A stretch of 64,000 nucleotides of DNA from positions 1-64,000 of the forward strand of contig JAFXFF010000034.1 in NCBI GenBank assembly GCA_017520705.1. The letters run 5' to 3'. Shown piece by piece: positions 23,189 through 33,137 of this stretch (its first letter is position 1; every line of letters begins with the position of its first letter). The notes under the pieces were generated by a model. That model searched no databases. It was not told the DNA's origin and worked only from the letters and a program-made list of their open reading frames with translations. Origin of the DNA: Clostridia bacterium (GTDB taxonomy: Bacteria; Bacillota; Clostridia; Oscillospirales; Acutalibacteraceae). A program made the translations under genes and the position numbers.

Positions 23189-24397
23189 ATGAAAACGATT
23201 TCCTACGGAACAACCAAGGTTGCGTGTTATTTGGGTTACATTACACAGGCCATTTCCGTCAATTTGTTGCCACTCCTGTATGTAACGTTTCAGAGAGAGT
23301 TTTCGATAACATTGGCGCAGCTTGGGCTGTTGGGAACCGTGCTCTTTGTAATTCAAATTGCGGTTGATCTGCTGGCTGCCCGATTCAGCAAGCATCTATC
23401 CTATCGTATGGGCTGCGTGGCGGCACACGTGTTCGCTACCGCAGGATTGGTTTTGATGAGTTTTCTTCCGTATTTGATGTCCACACCGTACGTGGGAGTT
23501 CTGTCATCTGCCTTGTTGCTTTCGATAGGCGGCGGCTTGATTGAGGTGCTGATCAGTCCTGTGATCGACGCCATCCCCAGTGAGGGCAAAACGGGGGAGA
23601 TGAGTCTGTTGCACTCCTTCTATTGCTGGGGCGTCGTGGGTGTTGCTTTGCTGTCCACGTTGTTTTTCGTCGTGCTTGGCACGGCCGCTTGGCGTTGGCT
23701 CATGTTGCTGTGGGCGCTGGTCCCGGCGGTAACGGCACTGCTGTTCCTTTGGGTTCCTATGCCTGCTAAGCCGGAGGAAATCGCCGAAGCAAAAGGTTCT
23801 TCTTCCCACTTTATGCATAGCGGTTTGTTCTGGTTGTTTATGGCGCTGATGCTGTTTTCCGGTGCTTCAGAACTGGGCTTGGCACAGTGGGCGTCGTTGT
23901 TTGCCGAGCGTGGTCTACGCGTTACCAAGACGTTGGGTGACCTGTTGGGTCCCTGTGCATTTGCCTTCTTTCAAGGTCTGTCCCGTGTGGTGTACGCTCG
24001 TCTGACCCTTCGTTACGACGCGCGGCGGTTGTTGGTGATGTGTGCCGTTGGCTGTGTGCTCAGCTACGGCACGATCGTGCTGTCCCCGTGGCCTTTTGTA
24101 TCGCTGCTAGGCTTCTGCCTGGCCGGTCTCTTTGTCGGCCCTATGTGGCCCGGAGTGCTCAGTCTTAGCTCCGCCCATTTTCCTGTGGGAGGGACGGCGA
24201 TGTTTGCTCTGCTCGCGTTGTGCGGCGATCTTGGCTGCTCTTCGGCACCTGCTATCGTGGGGGCAGTATCCGAGAGCCTGCAAGCGCGCATTCCGCTGGT
24301 GGATGCGTTGCGCGGCGGCTTTGGTGTTTCGATGGTGTTTCCCGTTCTGCTTGTGATAGGATTGCTATGGTTGCGCAAGCGAAAAACCGTGAATTGA
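23189..24397 (+). CDS. Major facilitator superfamily transporter
   Basis: Membrane transporter of 402 residues with twelve hydrophobic spans in two halves. The signature-like loop LAARFSKHLSYRMG follows span 2. The hydrophilic central loop is near 185-205 (AKPEEIAEAKGSSS). It resembles the FucP/sugar-type or YfkF-like MFS group, but the substrate is not predictable. A TTGACA at 23138 may be its -35 box; the -10 is poor. It is followed by nfnAB in the same direction, 24 bases away. Confidence 0.82.
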   Translation: MKTISYGTTKVACYLGYITQAISVNLLPLLYVTFQREFSITLAQLGLLGTVLFVIQIAVDLLAARFSKHLSYRMGCVAAHVFATAGLVLMSFLPYLMSTPYVGVLSSALLLSIGGGLIEVLISPVIDAIPSEGKTGEMSLLHSFYCWGVVGVALLSTLFFVVLGTAAWRWLMLLWALVPAVTALLFLWVPMPAKPEEIAEAKGSSSHFMHSGLFWLFMALMLFSGASELGLAQWASLFAERGLRVTKTLGDLLGPCAFAFFQGLSRVVYARLTLRYDARRLLVMCAVGCVLSYGTIVLSPWPFVSLLGFCLAGLFVGPMWPGVLSLSSAHFPVGGTAMFALLALCGDLGCSSAPAIVGAVSESLQARIPLVDALRGGFGVSMVFPVLLVIGLLWLRKRKTVN

Positions 24398-24420
24398 TGT
24401 ACTGTTTGGAAAAGAGTTGA

Positions 24421-25269
24421 GTGCATTTGTTTGAGATTCTTCAAAAGGAAATTTTGTGTCCCTCCGTGGTACGGATGGTCGTGAAAGCTCCCCTGATTGC
24501 GGCAAAAGCGCAAGCGGGTCAGTTTGTGATACTCCGCGTGTCGGAGGATGGTGAGCGCATTCCGCTCACGGTGGCGGACTATGACCGTATTGAAGGGACC
24601 ATTACCATCATTTTCCAGACCGTAGGTGCCACCACATTGATGCTCAGTCGATTGATGGTGGGGGATAGCCTGCAGGATCTGGTCGGCCCTCTTGGTCGCG
24701 CCACCGAAACGGTCGGTCTTAAGAAAGTGGCCGTTATCGGCGGCGGCGTTGGTACGGCCATCGCCTATCCTGTTGCGAAAAAGTTGCACGAACAGGGCGC
24801 AGAAGTACACTGTGTCGTGGGTTTCCGTAACCGCGATCTGGTGATTCTGCAAGAGGAGTTTTCCGCTGTGAGTGACCGCTTGATTACCCTGACGGATGAC
24901 GGATCTTTCGGTGAAAAGGGGCTTGTGACCGATGCCCTGCGTCGTTTGATTGAGACGGGGGAGAACTACGATAAGGTGATTGCCATCGGCCCTCTGCCGA
25001 TGATGAAATACGTCAGTTTGTTGACCAAGGAACACGGTATCAAGACCGTAGTGAGCATGAATCCCATTATGATCGACGGCACAGGTATGTGCGGCGGATG
25101 CCGCCTGACCGTGGGCGGTCAGACTCGTTTTGCCTGTGTGGACGGTCCCGAATTTGACGGCCATCAGGTGGATTTTGACGAGGCCATAGAGCGCAGCCGT
25201 CTGTATGGCGAGCAGGAGCGCCACGCCTACGAACGTGCCTGCAACTTGTTTGGACAGGAGGTGCGGTGA
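24421..25269 (+). CDS. nfnA: NADH-dependent ferredoxin:NADP+ oxidoreductase subunit A (PyrK-like)
   Basis: Small subunit of the electron-bifurcating transhydrogenase NfnAB, which couples ferredoxin and NADH oxidation to NADPH formation. The 282-residue protein has an FAD-binding beta barrel (IPLTVADYD), an NAD-binding region (VAVIGGGVGTAIAYPVAK) and a [2Fe-2S] site near the C-terminus (MCGGCRLTVGG, then FACVDGPEF). It starts with GTG. nfnB follows after 1 base. It would be called dihydroorotate dehydrogenase subunit K on sequence alone; the pairing decides. Confidence 0.92.
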   Translation: MHLFEILQKEILCPSVVRMVVKAPLIAAKAQAGQFVILRVSEDGERIPLTVADYDRIEGTITIIFQTVGATTLMLSRLMVGDSLQDLVGPLGRATETVGLKKVAVIGGGVGTAIAYPVAKKLHEQGAEVHCVVGFRNRDLVILQEEFSAVSDRLITLTDDGSFGEKGLVTDALRRLIETGENYDKVIAIGPLPMMKYVSLLTKEHGIKTVVSMNPIMIDGTGMCGGCRLTVGGQTRFACVDGPEFDGHQVDFDEAIERSRLYGEQERHAYERACNLFGQEVR

Positions 25270-25270
25270 T

Positions 25271-26665
25271 ATGGCAAATTTGTCCCCTAAAAAGGTGCCC
25301 ATGCCTGCCCGCGCGCCTAAGCTACGCAGCCGCGATTTTTTAGAGGTCGCCACTGGCTATACCGCCGAGCAAGCCATCGAGGAAGCGGGGCGTTGCCTGC
25401 AATGCAAGCATAAGCCCTGCACCGGCGGCTGCCCGGTCCAGGTGGATATTCCCTCGTTTGTTGCCGAGGTGGCAAAGGGCGATTTCGCCGCCGCTTACGA
25501 AGTGATCTCCCGCACCAGCTCCTTGCCGGCAGTGTGTGGACGCGTGTGCCCTCAGGAGACCCAGTGCGAGAGCCGCTGTGTTCGCGGTAAGAATGGTGAG
25601 CCTGTCGCCATTGGTCGTTTGGAACGGTTTGTGGCGGACTGGCATAACGAACAGGCGGATGTACCAGCCTGCACGATAGCGCAAAACGGTCGTCGTGTGG
25701 CGGTGGTGGGATCCGGACCTGCCGGTCTGGCGTGTGCCGGAGACCTGCTCCGTATGGGGTATGATGTGACGATGTTTGAGGCTTTGCATTTGGCCGGTGG
25801 TGTGCTGGTGTACGGTATCCCCGAGTTTCGCTTGCCAAAGGCCATCGTACAGCAGGAAATTCGTCGTTTGCAGAAACAGGGACTGCATCTGCAGACGAAT
25901 ATGGTGATTGGCCGTGTACTTTCCGTTGATGAGCTGATGGAACAGCAGGGCTATGAGGCGGTGTTTATCGGTACGGGTGCCGGTTTGCCGCGCTTTATGA
26001 ATATTCCCGGTGAAAACTTGGGCGGTGTCTATTCCGCCAACGAATTTCTCACCCGTGTGAATTTGATGAAAGCTTATGTGCCCGATAGCCCCACACCGAT
26101 TCGCCGTGGAGGTCGTGTGGTCGTGGTGGGCGGAGGAAATGTGGCGATGGATGCGGCCCGTTGCGCCCTGCGATTAGGCGCCGACAAGGTGACCATCGTC
26201 TACCGTCGTTCCGCCGAGGAATTGCCGGCCCGTGCAGAGGAAGTCGAGCACGCCATGGAGGAAGGAATTGTCTTTCGCTTTCTTTCCAATCCTGTGGAAA
26301 TAGTGGCGGATGATCACCGCCGCGTCGCCGGCATTCACTGTGTTGAGATGGAACTGGGTGAGGCAGATGCTTCCGGTCGTCGCCGCCCTGTCGTAAAAGC
26401 CGACAGCGATTTCATCATCGATGCGGACGCGGTGATTATGGCCATCGGTACTTCCCCCAATCCATTAATTAAGTCCACGACCGCCGGTCTGGAGACTCAG
26501 CCTTTCGGTGGTATTGTCACCAATGAGTGGGGAGCTACCAGCCGTCCCGGTGTATTCGCCGGCGGAGATGCAGTGACTGGTGCCGCCACAGTGATTCTGG
26601 CGATGGGCGCCGGTAAGACCGCTGCAGAGGCTATGGACAAGTATATGCGGCAGAAAAATCAATAA
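25271..26665 (+). CDS. nfnB: NADH-dependent ferredoxin:NADP+ oxidoreductase subunit B (GltD-like)
   Basis: Large subunit of NfnAB, 464 residues. The N-terminal part has two [4Fe-4S] ligand sets (CLQCKHKPCTGGCPV and CGRVCPQETQCESRC). Two dinucleotide-binding folds follow: GSGPAGLACAGDL for FAD and GGGNVAMDAARCALRLGA for NADP. The closing GDAVTGAATVILAMGAGKTAA is conserved in the GltD/NfnB group. GGAGG is at good spacing from ATG 25271. A terminator ends the operon. Confidence 0.95.
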   Translation: MANLSPKKVPMPARAPKLRSRDFLEVATGYTAEQAIEEAGRCLQCKHKPCTGGCPVQVDIPSFVAEVAKGDFAAAYEVISRTSSLPAVCGRVCPQETQCESRCVRGKNGEPVAIGRLERFVADWHNEQADVPACTIAQNGRRVAVVGSGPAGLACAGDLLRMGYDVTMFEALHLAGGVLVYGIPEFRLPKAIVQQEIRRLQKQGLHLQTNMVIGRVLSVDELMEQQGYEAVFIGTGAGLPRFMNIPGENLGGVYSANEFLTRVNLMKAYVPDSPTPIRRGGRVVVVGGGNVAMDAARCALRLGADKVTIVYRRSAEELPARAEEVEHAMEEGIVFRFLSNPVEIVADDHRRVAGIHCVEMELGEADASGRRRPVVKADSDFIIDADAVIMAIGTSPNPLIKSTTAGLETQPFGGIVTNEWGATSRPGVFAGGDAVTGAATVILAMGAGKTAAEAMDKYMRQKNQ

Positions 26666-26670
26666 TGCAC

Positions 26671-26710
26671 AAAGAACGCAGATGCATTCACACATCTGCG
26701 TTCTTTTTTA
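26671..26710 (+). terminator. Terminator of nfnAB
   Basis: Stem AAGAACGCAGATG / CATCTGCGTTCTT with an 8-base loop and a T tract. Confidence 0.93.
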
Positions 26711-26721
26711 TAACATTTTAC

Positions 26722-26750
26722 TTGAAAACCACAAGATGTTGCGATATAAT
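26722..26750 (+). promoter_or_regulatory. Sigma-A promoter of the tepA-ftsK operon
   Basis: TTGAAA (26722-26727), 17 bases, TATAAT (26745-26750), just after the nfnAB terminator and 54 bases before the tepA start. Confidence 0.8.
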
Positions 26751-26804
26751 TATTTCGTATACATATCTTCATTCGTTTGCCGTATACTACGGCGGGGTGA
26801 TAGT

Positions 26805-27518
26805 ATGTGTGACACACAAAAAGAAAAGAAAGATCGGCCGCAGGATGAGAGTGAGATCGGACAACGCCTGCAAATGATGGAAGATACGGGTTCGGTTACC
26901 ACGGACAATGGCCGCCATCGTATTCATTGTATGACCATTGTGGGGCAGATCGAGGGGCATTACACTTTGCCTGCCGAGACGAAAGCGACGAAGTATGAGC
27001 ATATGATTCCGCAATTGGTTGCCGTAGACGAAAGCACCGAGATTGAAGGGTTGCTGTTGATGCTCAATACCGTCGGTGGTGATATCGAGGCGGGTTTGGC
27101 TTTGGCCGAGCTCGTCGCCGGGATGAACAAGCCCACCGTATCGTTGGTGTTGGGCGGTGGTCATTCCATAGGTGTGCCGTTGGCTGTGGCGGCGGACTGC
27201 TCCTTCATTGTGCCTTCTGCAACGATGACGATCCATCCGGTGCGTATTAACGGGTTGGTGTTGGGGGTGCCGCAGGCATTTACCCATTTCCAGCGGATGC
27301 AGGAGCGTATCGTGGATTTCGTGTGTACTCATTCTCGTATGCCTGCCGATCGTTTTCGTGAATTGTGTATGAATACGGGGGAGTTGGCCACGGATGTGGG
27401 GAGCGTTTTGGATGGCTCCGAGGCGGTGGCGGAAGGGCTCATCGACCGGCTTGGCTCTCTTCATGAGGCGTTAGAAGCCTTATATGCGATGATTGAAAAG
27501 GATAAATCCCGCCCGTAA
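26805..27518 (+). CDS. tepA: ClpP-class serine protease of the TepA family
   Basis: Cytoplasmic ClpP/crotonase-fold protease of 237 residues, like B. subtilis TepA (translocation-enhancing protein). The oxyanion strand NTVGGDIEAGLALAE, the nucleophile Ser121 in GGGHSIGVPLAVAADC and His144 in TMTIHPVRING are visible. Its place directly before the FtsK/SpoIIIE gene is shared with B. subtilis. The hydrophilic N-terminal 30 residues are poorly conserved. Confidence 0.88.
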   Translation: MCDTQKEKKDRPQDESEIGQRLQMMEDTGSVTTDNGRHRIHCMTIVGQIEGHYTLPAETKATKYEHMIPQLVAVDESTEIEGLLLMLNTVGGDIEAGLALAELVAGMNKPTVSLVLGGGHSIGVPLAVAADCSFIVPSATMTIHPVRINGLVLGVPQAFTHFQRMQERIVDFVCTHSRMPADRFRELCMNTGELATDVGSVLDGSEAVAEGLIDRLGSLHEALEALYAMIEKDKSRP

Positions 27519-27561
27519 TGGGCGCTACATAACGAAGATCTTGAACGACGGAGGATACATA

Positions 27562-29979
27562 ATGGCTACGAAAAAGAAAAGCACCCGTAAAAGCAATAGT
27601 TCTAAAAAAAGCACCGCAACGAAGACGATGACCCGGGAGCAGCAGAGCGCCCAACAGCAGATTCACGCCTTGATTCTGTTGGCGGTGTCTGTGCTCATAT
27701 TCTGCTTAGCGGCGATTCAGGGTGAGCTCGTTTGGACTTGGCTACATAATTTCATTCTCGGTATGTTCAGTTACAGTGCATGCATTGTGCCGGTGCTGTT
27801 GGCTTTCGTTGCGATTATGTTGGCGCTGGAAAAGGACGTAGCCGGGCTAAAGACGCGTATGTGGCAGAGTGCGGTTTTTGCGCTATTGCTCAATAGTACC
27901 ATTTACTCCTATGCGGTCAGCTCTGCCAATCACACGTTTTTCCAGTCGATTGCTCGCTGCTACGAAGAGGGTAAGCTGTATCGTGGTAGTGGTGTTTTTG
28001 GCGTGATTTTAGGCTGGCCTATGGAGAAATTGTTCGGTGATACGGGCGCCAAGATTCTGTTGATTCTCTCCACGACAGTATTCTTGATGCTGATTACCGG
28101 CACGACCATTCTGTCGGTCATCCGCACCATGAAAAAGCCGGTGGAGAAGACCAAAGAGTCTATCGAATCTGCCATTACCGCCACCACCGCGCGTATGCGC
28201 AAGGACCGCGAAAAGGATATTGACATCGATATGGGCGAAGGCTACGGAAAGCGCCGCCGTAAAATGAAAAAAGTCGTTGTTGACGAGGTGGAGGCAGATG
28301 AGCAGAAGCTGCCGGATCTGGAGCCTTTGAGTGTAGATATTTCCGATGCCTCCGATAAGTTGGATGCGCTTAAGCGTGCAGGTGCCGCTCTCAACGGCGA
28401 GAGCGATGCCGAAGCCGACGAAGAGGAGATCATGACCGCAGAGGAAGCGGAAAAAGAGCTGGAGGATGATCTGAAATCTGCCGAGGATACCCCGGTACAA
28501 GAGGTGATCTACCGATATCCGCCCCTCACGTTGCTGGATCGTGGTGCCGCCGGCGAGGATGCTCGCCTGCAGGATGGCGACCGTATGGCGACTGGTAAGC
28601 TGTTGGTGAATACCCTTAAGGATTTCGGTATCAGCACCGAATTGGGCGATGTGACCTGCGGTCCTTCTGTTACTCGTTATGAGCTGGTACCCAGCGCCGG
28701 CGTGAAGATCAGCCGCATTACCGGCCTGTCTGACGATATTGCCCTGCGTTTGGCTACGACGGGTGTGCGCATTGAAGCGCCCATTCCCAATAAGGCTGCC
28801 GTGGGCATTGAGGTCCCCAACAAGGCGCGTCGCACGGTACGTTTGCGTTCTTTGCTGGACACCTCTGAGTATCGATCGGCTAAGGGTAAACTGACGGTGG
28901 CTTTGGGCCAAGATATTGAGGGCCGCATTGTCATGACCGATTTGGCTAAGATGCCCCACCTGCTGATTGCCGGTACCACCGGCTCCGGCAAGTCGGTGTG
29001 CACCAACTCTATGATTCAGTCGGTGCTGTTCCGTGCTCGTCCCGATGAGGTCAAAATGATTTTGATTGACCCCAAAAAGGTGGAGTTTGGCATTTATAAC
29101 GGTATCCCGCATCTGCTGATTCCTGTGGTGACCGATCCTCGTAAGGCGGCGGCCTCCTTGGGGTGGGCTGTCAATGAGATGCTTAAGCGCTATCAAATGT
29201 TCGCGGATGCCAAGGCTCGTGATATCGGTGATTACAATGAATTGGCGCGTAAAGAGGGCAAATTCCCGCCCCTGCCGCTGATCATGATCGTCATCGATGA
29301 GTTGTCCGATCTGATGATGGCGGCGGGTAACGAGGTGGAAGATTCCATCTGCCGTCTGGCACAGATGGCTCGTGCCGCCGGTATGCATATGGTGATTGCC
29401 ACTCAGCGTCCCTCTGTAGACGTCATCACCGGTCTTATTAAAGCGAATATTCCCAGCCGTTTGGCCTTGACCGTGGCCAGCGGAACCGATAGCCGCACCA
29501 TTTTGGATAGTGTCGGCGCCGAGAAATTGCTGGGCAACGGCGATATGCTGTTTATGCCCGTCGGTCAATCTAAGCCTCTGCGCGTGCAGGGCTGCTACGT
29601 ATCCAATCAGGAGATCGAGCGTGTGATTGAGTTCCTTAAGAATGGCGGTCAGGAGCAGGAGTATGACCAGCAGGTCATCGAAGAGATTGAAAAACAGGCC
29701 GCTTCCGCCGGCAAATCCGCAGGGCGTGACGATGACGACGACAGCGATGAGACGGATGAAGCACTGCCCCAGGCAATCGAGATTGCGGTGGAGGCGGGTA
29801 GCATCTCCACCTCTATGCTGCAGCGCAAGATGCGCTTTGGCTATGCCCGCGCCGGTCGCATTATTGACCAGATGGAGCAGAGAGGCATCATCGGTCCCAG
29901 CGAGGGGAGTAAGCCGCGCAAGGTGCTCATCACCCGTCAGCAATGGATTGAAATGAATATGAACAACGAGACGGAGTGA
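27562..29979 (+). CDS. ftsK: DNA translocase FtsK/SpoIIIE
   Basis: ATP-driven septal DNA pump that clears chromosomes at division and packs DNA into the forespore. The 805-residue protein has four N-terminal transmembrane spans (about 33-165), an acidic linker (about 215-320), the FtsK motor with Walker A GTTGSGKSV at 471-479 and Walker B ending IVIDELSDLM, and a C-terminal gamma winged helix (SMLQRKMRFGYARAGRIIDQ). An Asp/Glu-rich segment separates motor and gamma domain. ATG 27562 has GGAGG upstream. Confidence 0.96.
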   Translation: MATKKKSTRKSNSSKKSTATKTMTREQQSAQQQIHALILLAVSVLIFCLAAIQGELVWTWLHNFILGMFSYSACIVPVLLAFVAIMLALEKDVAGLKTRMWQSAVFALLLNSTIYSYAVSSANHTFFQSIARCYEEGKLYRGSGVFGVILGWPMEKLFGDTGAKILLILSTTVFLMLITGTTILSVIRTMKKPVEKTKESIESAITATTARMRKDREKDIDIDMGEGYGKRRRKMKKVVVDEVEADEQKLPDLEPLSVDISDASDKLDALKRAGAALNGESDAEADEEEIMTAEEAEKELEDDLKSAEDTPVQEVIYRYPPLTLLDRGAAGEDARLQDGDRMATGKLLVNTLKDFGISTELGDVTCGPSVTRYELVPSAGVKISRITGLSDDIALRLATTGVRIEAPIPNKAAVGIEVPNKARRTVRLRSLLDTSEYRSAKGKLTVALGQDIEGRIVMTDLAKMPHLLIAGTTGSGKSVCTNSMIQSVLFRARPDEVKMILIDPKKVEFGIYNGIPHLLIPVVTDPRKAAASLGWAVNEMLKRYQMFADAKARDIGDYNELARKEGKFPPLPLIMIVIDELSDLMMAAGNEVEDSICRLAQMARAAGMHMVIATQRPSVDVITGLIKANIPSRLALTVASGTDSRTILDSVGAEKLLGNGDMLFMPVGQSKPLRVQGCYVSNQEIERVIEFLKNGGQEQEYDQQVIEEIEKQAASAGKSAGRDDDDDSDETDEALPQAIEIAVEAGSISTSMLQRKMRFGYARAGRIIDQMEQRGIIGPSEGSKPRKVLITRQQWIEMNMNNETE

Positions 29980-29999
29980 TCTGTCGAAAGAGAGGCAGT

Positions 30000-30956
30000 A
30001 TGTTCGATTTCTTCAAGAAAGCAACGAAGGCGCAGAAGAAAGTCTACGTGACCATTGCCGTGTGTTTGGTTGCCGTATGCTTGTTGATCGAGCTCATCGG
30101 CATGATTCCCGGTATCCCGTTCAATGGTTGGAGCACGATACTGGAAGCCTGCGGATTAAAGCAGAGATATTTGATTCCTGAGGGTGAGCTGGAGGTTCAC
30201 TTCATTGATGTCGGTAATGCGGATTGCATTTTGGTGCGACAAGGCGAGCACAATATGCTCATTGATTCCGGAGATATCGGGGCATACCAAGACATCGTGG
30301 ATTATTTAGACCGACACGGCATCAAAAAGTTCGATCTTGTGATTGCCACCCATCCCCACGCCGATCACATCGGCGAGATGGCGGATATCATTAAGGCCTT
30401 TCCCATTGATCGTTTTGTGATGTCGTATATGCCGGAGGGTAAAGAACCCACCACCAACGTGTATTTGTCGATGCTGGAGGCACTGGATGAACGCAACGTG
30501 CCCATTGATGAGGCTGTTCCGGGCGCTACCTATACTTTGGGGACGGCGCAGTTACAGGTTTTGGCTCCGCTAAGCGAACATTCTGATGCCAATGCCATGT
30601 CGGTGGTCACGCGTCTGACCTTTGGCGACCGTGCTTTTCTGTTTACCGGTGACGCTGAGGAAGAGGTGGAGCGTGAGATCCTTACTCGTGGCTTTGAAGT
30701 GAAGGCAGATGTGCTCAAGGCCGGACATCACGGCAGTAAAACCTCCAGTTCCGAGCCTTTCCTACGCAAAATTGCTCCGACCTATGCGGTCATTACGTGT
30801 GGCGAAGGAAACAGCTATCAACATCCCCACGAGGAAGTGTTGGAACGGTTGGAAGATATAGGTGCGACCTATTATCGTGCCGATCTGTGCGGCGATATCG
30901 TATTTACCGTGAAAGACGATGGATCCTTGACCGTGGAAACACAAAAGGGAGATTGA
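30000..30956 (+). CDS. ComEC/Rec2-like metallo-beta-lactamase protein
   Basis: A 318-residue membrane-anchored hydrolase (one helix at about 16-37) with only the metallo-beta-lactamase part of ComEC. The metal motif THPHADHIGE is at 117-126, with FTGDAEEEVE and AGHHGSKTS further on. The related C-terminal domain of ComEC is a DNA nuclease, so a secreted nuclease role is possible. A DUF3006 gene follows after 4 bases, a frequent pairing. Confidence 0.85.
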   Translation: MFDFFKKATKAQKKVYVTIAVCLVAVCLLIELIGMIPGIPFNGWSTILEACGLKQRYLIPEGELEVHFIDVGNADCILVRQGEHNMLIDSGDIGAYQDIVDYLDRHGIKKFDLVIATHPHADHIGEMADIIKAFPIDRFVMSYMPEGKEPTTNVYLSMLEALDERNVPIDEAVPGATYTLGTAQLQVLAPLSEHSDANAMSVVTRLTFGDRAFLFTGDAEEEVEREILTRGFEVKADVLKAGHHGSKTSSSEPFLRKIAPTYAVITCGEGNSYQHPHEEVLERLEDIGATYYRADLCGDIVFTVKDDGSLTVETQKGD

Positions 30957-30960
30957 CACT

Positions 30961-31194
30961 ATGCAAGGAGAGAAGATATGGAGCCTCGACCGTACGGAAG
31001 GGGATCGTGCTGTATTGATTGCGGATGACGGCGAAAGCTGTGTGGTCGCGTTGTGCGATTTGCCGGCGGGTGCGTGTGAGGGGAAAGTGTATCGCAAGAC
31101 GGGGGTAGCCTACGAAGAGGACCCCATTGCTGAACAAGCCCGACGTGAGCGGATACAAGCTCTGCAAAACCGTCTTCGTCGCCGCGAAAATTGA
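30961..31194 (+). CDS. DUF3006 protein
   Basis: A 77-residue cytoplasmic protein of the DUF3006 family: WSLDRTEGDRAVLIADDGE, then LPAGACEGKVYR and a charged helical tail (EQARRERIQALQNRL). Function unknown. It regularly follows ComEC-like metallo-hydrolases and may be an inhibitor or partner; this is inference from neighbourhood only. Confidence 0.8.
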   Translation: MQGEKIWSLDRTEGDRAVLIADDGESCVVALCDLPAGACEGKVYRKTGVAYEEDPIAEQARRERIQALQNRLRRREN

Positions 31195-31207
31195 ATGATT
31201 TGTTATG

Positions 31208-31240
31208 AAAGAGCCGTTGTGTCTACAGCGGCTCTTTTTT
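31208..31240 (+). terminator. Terminator behind DUF3006
   Basis: Stem AAAGAGCCG / CGGCTCTTT with an 11-base loop, then a T run. It ends the tepA-DUF3006 operon. Confidence 0.85.
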
Positions 31241-31274
31241 GCGCGCAATTTATAGTATAATACTTAACGATTAC

Positions 31275-31303
31275 TTGACTTTGGAAAGATTTACTGGTAT
31301 AAT
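31275..31303 (+). promoter_or_regulatory. Strong sigma-A promoter of the yicC operon
   Basis: TTGACT (31275-31280), 17 bases, TATAAT (31298-31303): near-consensus and the likely start of the long housekeeping run to spoVM. Confidence 0.9.
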
Positions 31304-31359
31304 ATACGATGACTAAAAATAGGTAAGTTTTTGCTTTTTTGCGTTAAGGAGTGAACCGA

Positions 31360-32238
31360 ATGATTCGTAGTATGACCGGCTATGGCCGCGGTCAAGAGGT
31401 TGTAGATGGCCTGTCCATTGTGGTAGAGATCAAATCTGTAAACCATCGTTACTTTGAATATGCGTCTCGTCTTCCCAGAGGGTATGCCTTTTTGGATGAT
31501 AAGCTGAAGGGGCTGCTTCAGCAGCGCATCAGCCGCGGCAAGGTGGACGTATACGTGCAGATTCAAGCATTAGAGACTGCCGGCAGCGAGGTGGTGGTTG
31601 ACCACGGCCTCGCAGAGAGCTATTTGACGGCTCTGCGCGATCTGACCCAGCGCTACGGCCTGCGCGACGATGTGTCCGCCACGGCGCTGTCCCGTTATCC
31701 CGACGTGTTGACCGTGCGGCAGGCACAGGTGGATGAGGACGCTGTGTGGGAGGCTGTCAGCCAGGTGGCTGAGTCCGCACTGACTCGCTTTGTGGCCATG
31801 CGTGAGCTGGAGGGTTCCCGTATGCGGGAGGATGTCCTCACCCGTGCCGCTACCATCCGTGAGGCGGTGGCAGTGGTGGAGGCTCAGTCTCCCGAGACGG
31901 TGCACGCTCATATGGAGAAGGTGGAGGCTCGCATCCGCGACCTGCTGAACGGTGTGCCGGTGGACGAGGCCCGTTTGCTCAATGAGGCTGCTGTGTTTGC
32001 TGATAAGGTGGCGGTAGCGGAGGAGACGGTTCGTCTCTGCAGCCATCTCGATCAGCTGGAACAGCTGATCGACAGCGATGAGGCGATTGGCCGTAAATTG
32101 GATTTCCTGGTTCAGGAGATCAATCGCGAGACGAACACCATCGGTTCTAAGTGCAGCGACCTGTCCTTGACCCGCATCGTGGTGGATATCAAGGCGGAGA
32201 TCGAGAAGATCCGCGAGCAGATTCAGAATATCGAATAA
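31360..32238 (+). CDS. yicC: YicC family endoribonuclease-like protein
   Basis: RNA-processing protein of the YicC/YloC family, 292 residues. The N-terminus [17 protein letters not shown] and SRGKVDVYV and the C-terminal DUF1732 segment [21 protein letters not shown] are diagnostic. Conserved glutamates in [11 protein letters not shown] are thought to bind metal. ATG 31360 has AAGGAG upstream; GTG 31351 is too close to it. First gene of the yicC-remA-gmk-rpoZ order shared with B. subtilis. Confidence 0.93.
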   Translation: MIRSMTGYGRGQEVVDGLSIVVEIKSVNHRYFEYASRLPRGYAFLDDKLKGLLQQRISRGKVDVYVQIQALETAGSEVVVDHGLAESYLTALRDLTQRYGLRDDVSATALSRYPDVLTVRQAQVDEDAVWEAVSQVAESALTRFVAMRELEGSRMREDVLTRAATIREAVAVVEAQSPETVHAHMEKVEARIRDLLNGVPVDEARLLNEAAVFADKVAVAEETVRLCSHLDQLEQLIDSDEAIGRKLDFLVQEINRETNTIGSKCSDLSLTRIVVDIKAEIEKIREQIQNIE

Positions 32239-32260
32239 TTCCCATAGGGGAGGAATGAGA

Positions 32261-32524
32261 ATGAAACTCATTAACATAGGTTTTGGCAACATGGTATCGG
32301 CGGCACGTCTGGTGGCGATCGTGAGTCCCGAATCCGCTCCCATCAAACGCATCATTCAGGACGCAAAGGAGCGAGGTACCCTCATCGACGCCACCTACGG
32401 TCGTCGCACTCGAGCGGTACTGGTGATGGACAGCGAGCATGTGATTTTGTCCTCGGTGCAGCCGGAGACAGTGGCCAACCGTATGGGAGACAGTCAGGAG
32501 GATGAAGCCGATGAGTCAGAATAA
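32261..32524 (+). CDS. remA: Extracellular matrix regulatory protein RemA (DUF370)
   Basis: DNA-binding regulator of biofilm matrix and osmoprotection genes in B. subtilis. The 87-residue protein starts [11 protein letters not shown] and keeps [32 protein letters not shown], the conserved DNA-binding core. ATG 32261 is chosen for spacing from GGGGAGG. The end overlaps gmk by 14 bases. Confidence 0.92.
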   Translation: MKLINIGFGNMVSAARLVAIVSPESAPIKRIIQDAKERGTLIDATYGRRTRAVLVMDSEHVILSSVQPETVANRMGDSQEDEADESE

Positions 32525-33137
32525 AAAGGGTCTGTTGGTTATCTTTTCCGGTCCTTCCGGTTCGGGCAAGGGCACCATTATGAAATCTTTGTTGGCTAGC
32601 CGTGACGACACGGTTTTATCGGTGTCCATGACCACCCGTGCTCCCCGTCCCGGTGAGATCGATGGCTACCACTATCATTTTGTTACCCGTGAGGAATTCC
32701 AAAAGACCATTGAGGAAGACGGCTTTCTGGAATATGCCGAGTACAACGGCAATTTCTACGGCACTCCCGAGGCGCCCATCCGCCGCCTGCTCAATGAGGG
32801 CAAGAACGTGATGCTGGAGATCGAGGTGCAGGGTGCCGAAAAGGTGATGGACCATCGTTCCGACGTGGTGTCCATCTTTATCACCACTCCCTCTTTCGAG
32901 GAGCTGGAGCGCCGTCTGCGTGGACGGGGCACCGAACCCGAAGAGGTCATTCAGGGGCGGATGAAGACCTCTCAGTATGAGCTGAGCAGAGCGTTCCGCT
33001 ACCAGTACATTGTGCTTAACGATGAGGTGGAGAAGGCAGTAGATCGCATTAACACTATCATCGATGCAGAATACATGCGGTATTCCCGTATGGAAAATAC
33101 TATTTTGGAGGTACTGAAAGATGTTAGCACCCAATGA
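32511..33137 (+). CDS. gmk: Guanylate kinase
   Basis: Phosphorylates GMP to GDP. The 208-residue protein has the P-loop GPSGSGKGT (14-22), the GMP-binding [12 protein letters not shown] (41-52) and the conserved [10 protein letters not shown]. It is full length, and useful as an intact reference for the degenerate kinase domains near 57-59 kb. ATG 32511 has AGGAGG 9 bases upstream; ATG 32502 is too close. Confidence 0.97.
   Translation: MSQNKKGLLVIFSGPSGSGKGTIMKSLLASRDDTVLSVSMTTRAPRPGEIDGYHYHFVTREEFQKTIEEDGFLEYAEYNGNFYGTPEAPIRRLLNEGKNVMLEIEVQGAEKVMDHRSDVVSIFITTPSFEELERRLRGRGTEPEEVIQGRMKTSQYELSRAFRYQYIVLNDEVEKAVDRINTIIDAEYMRYSRMENTILEVLKDVSTQ

Noticed and set aside
28009..29943. Long minus-strand frame opposite ftsK
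   Set aside because: His/Gln/Leu-rich translation without any domain; ftsK itself is certain on the plus strand.
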